Positions 11,562 to 11,626 of a stretch of 11,626 bases of DNA are shown in pieces (the stretch's first letter is position 1; each line of letters begins with the position of its first letter). Under the pieces are notes generated by a model, which had not been told where the DNA came from, ran no database searches, and worked only from the letters and a program-made list of their open reading frames with translations. Source of the stretch: JAEDES01 sp045649455 (lineage in GTDB: Bacteria > Bacillota_I > Bacilli_A > RF39 > UBA660); assembly GCA_045649455.1 (NCBI GenBank), contig JAZRPV010000054.1, positions 1-11,626 on the forward strand, in the 5' to 3' direction. The translations under genes were made by a program, and so were the position numbers.

Positions 11562-11626
<65 letters not shown>

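Overview
The window is very AT-rich, with strong AGGAGG-type ribosome binding sites, frequent extended -10 promoters, short leaders and intrinsic terminators. It ends in the first ~65 nt of a 16S rRNA gene. Together with VanZ/RDD, Ntdp and GpsA proteins this points to a low-GC Bacillota (Firmicutes) bacterium, probably an uncultured gut-type lineage; I cannot name the genus. TGA serves as a stop (VanZ-RDD gene) and the only tRNA-Trp has anticodon CCA, so the standard bacterial code applies.

Left chromosomal part (1-1254): the 5' end of a CofE-like gamma-glutamyl ligase gene on the minus strand, a divergent gene for a small Cys-His-Asp (transglutaminase-like) protein, and a Nudix hydrolase gene. 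The last two converge on one terminator that contains both stop codons.

Island (1255-6637): the 3' part of tRNA-Trp is duplicated exactly, 51 bp, at 1255-1305 and 6587-6637. The intact tRNA gene lies at the right end. The 5,332 bp between equivalent points hold no recognisable integrase, transposase or relaxase. Just inside the ends are two ~135-bp imperfect inverted repeats with a conserved hairpin. The cargo looks like defence: a membrane-anchored PIN-domain protein, a type III toxin-antitoxin system (toxI RNA repeats, terminator, toxN), a one-pass membrane protein with an FxLYD-like outer domain, and a DpnII/MboI-like PD-(D/E)XK nuclease. I read it as a small element of the CIME or satellite kind, mobilised in trans, carrying an anti-phage cargo.

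Right chromosomal part (6638-11626): tRNA-Trp with its own promoter, an exported protein with a faint resemblance to amidase_3 enzymes, then rightward gpsA, a VanZ-RDD fusion, an HdeD/DUF308 membrane protein, the nucleoside tri/diphosphatase Ntdp, and a tandem-promoter rRNA leader running into 16S rRNA.

The strongest system is the type III toxin-antitoxin locus. Its three ~35-nt repeats can each fold into the same H-type pseudoknot, with a compensatory base-pair change between units. The least explained feature is the pair of structured inverted repeats framing the cargo.
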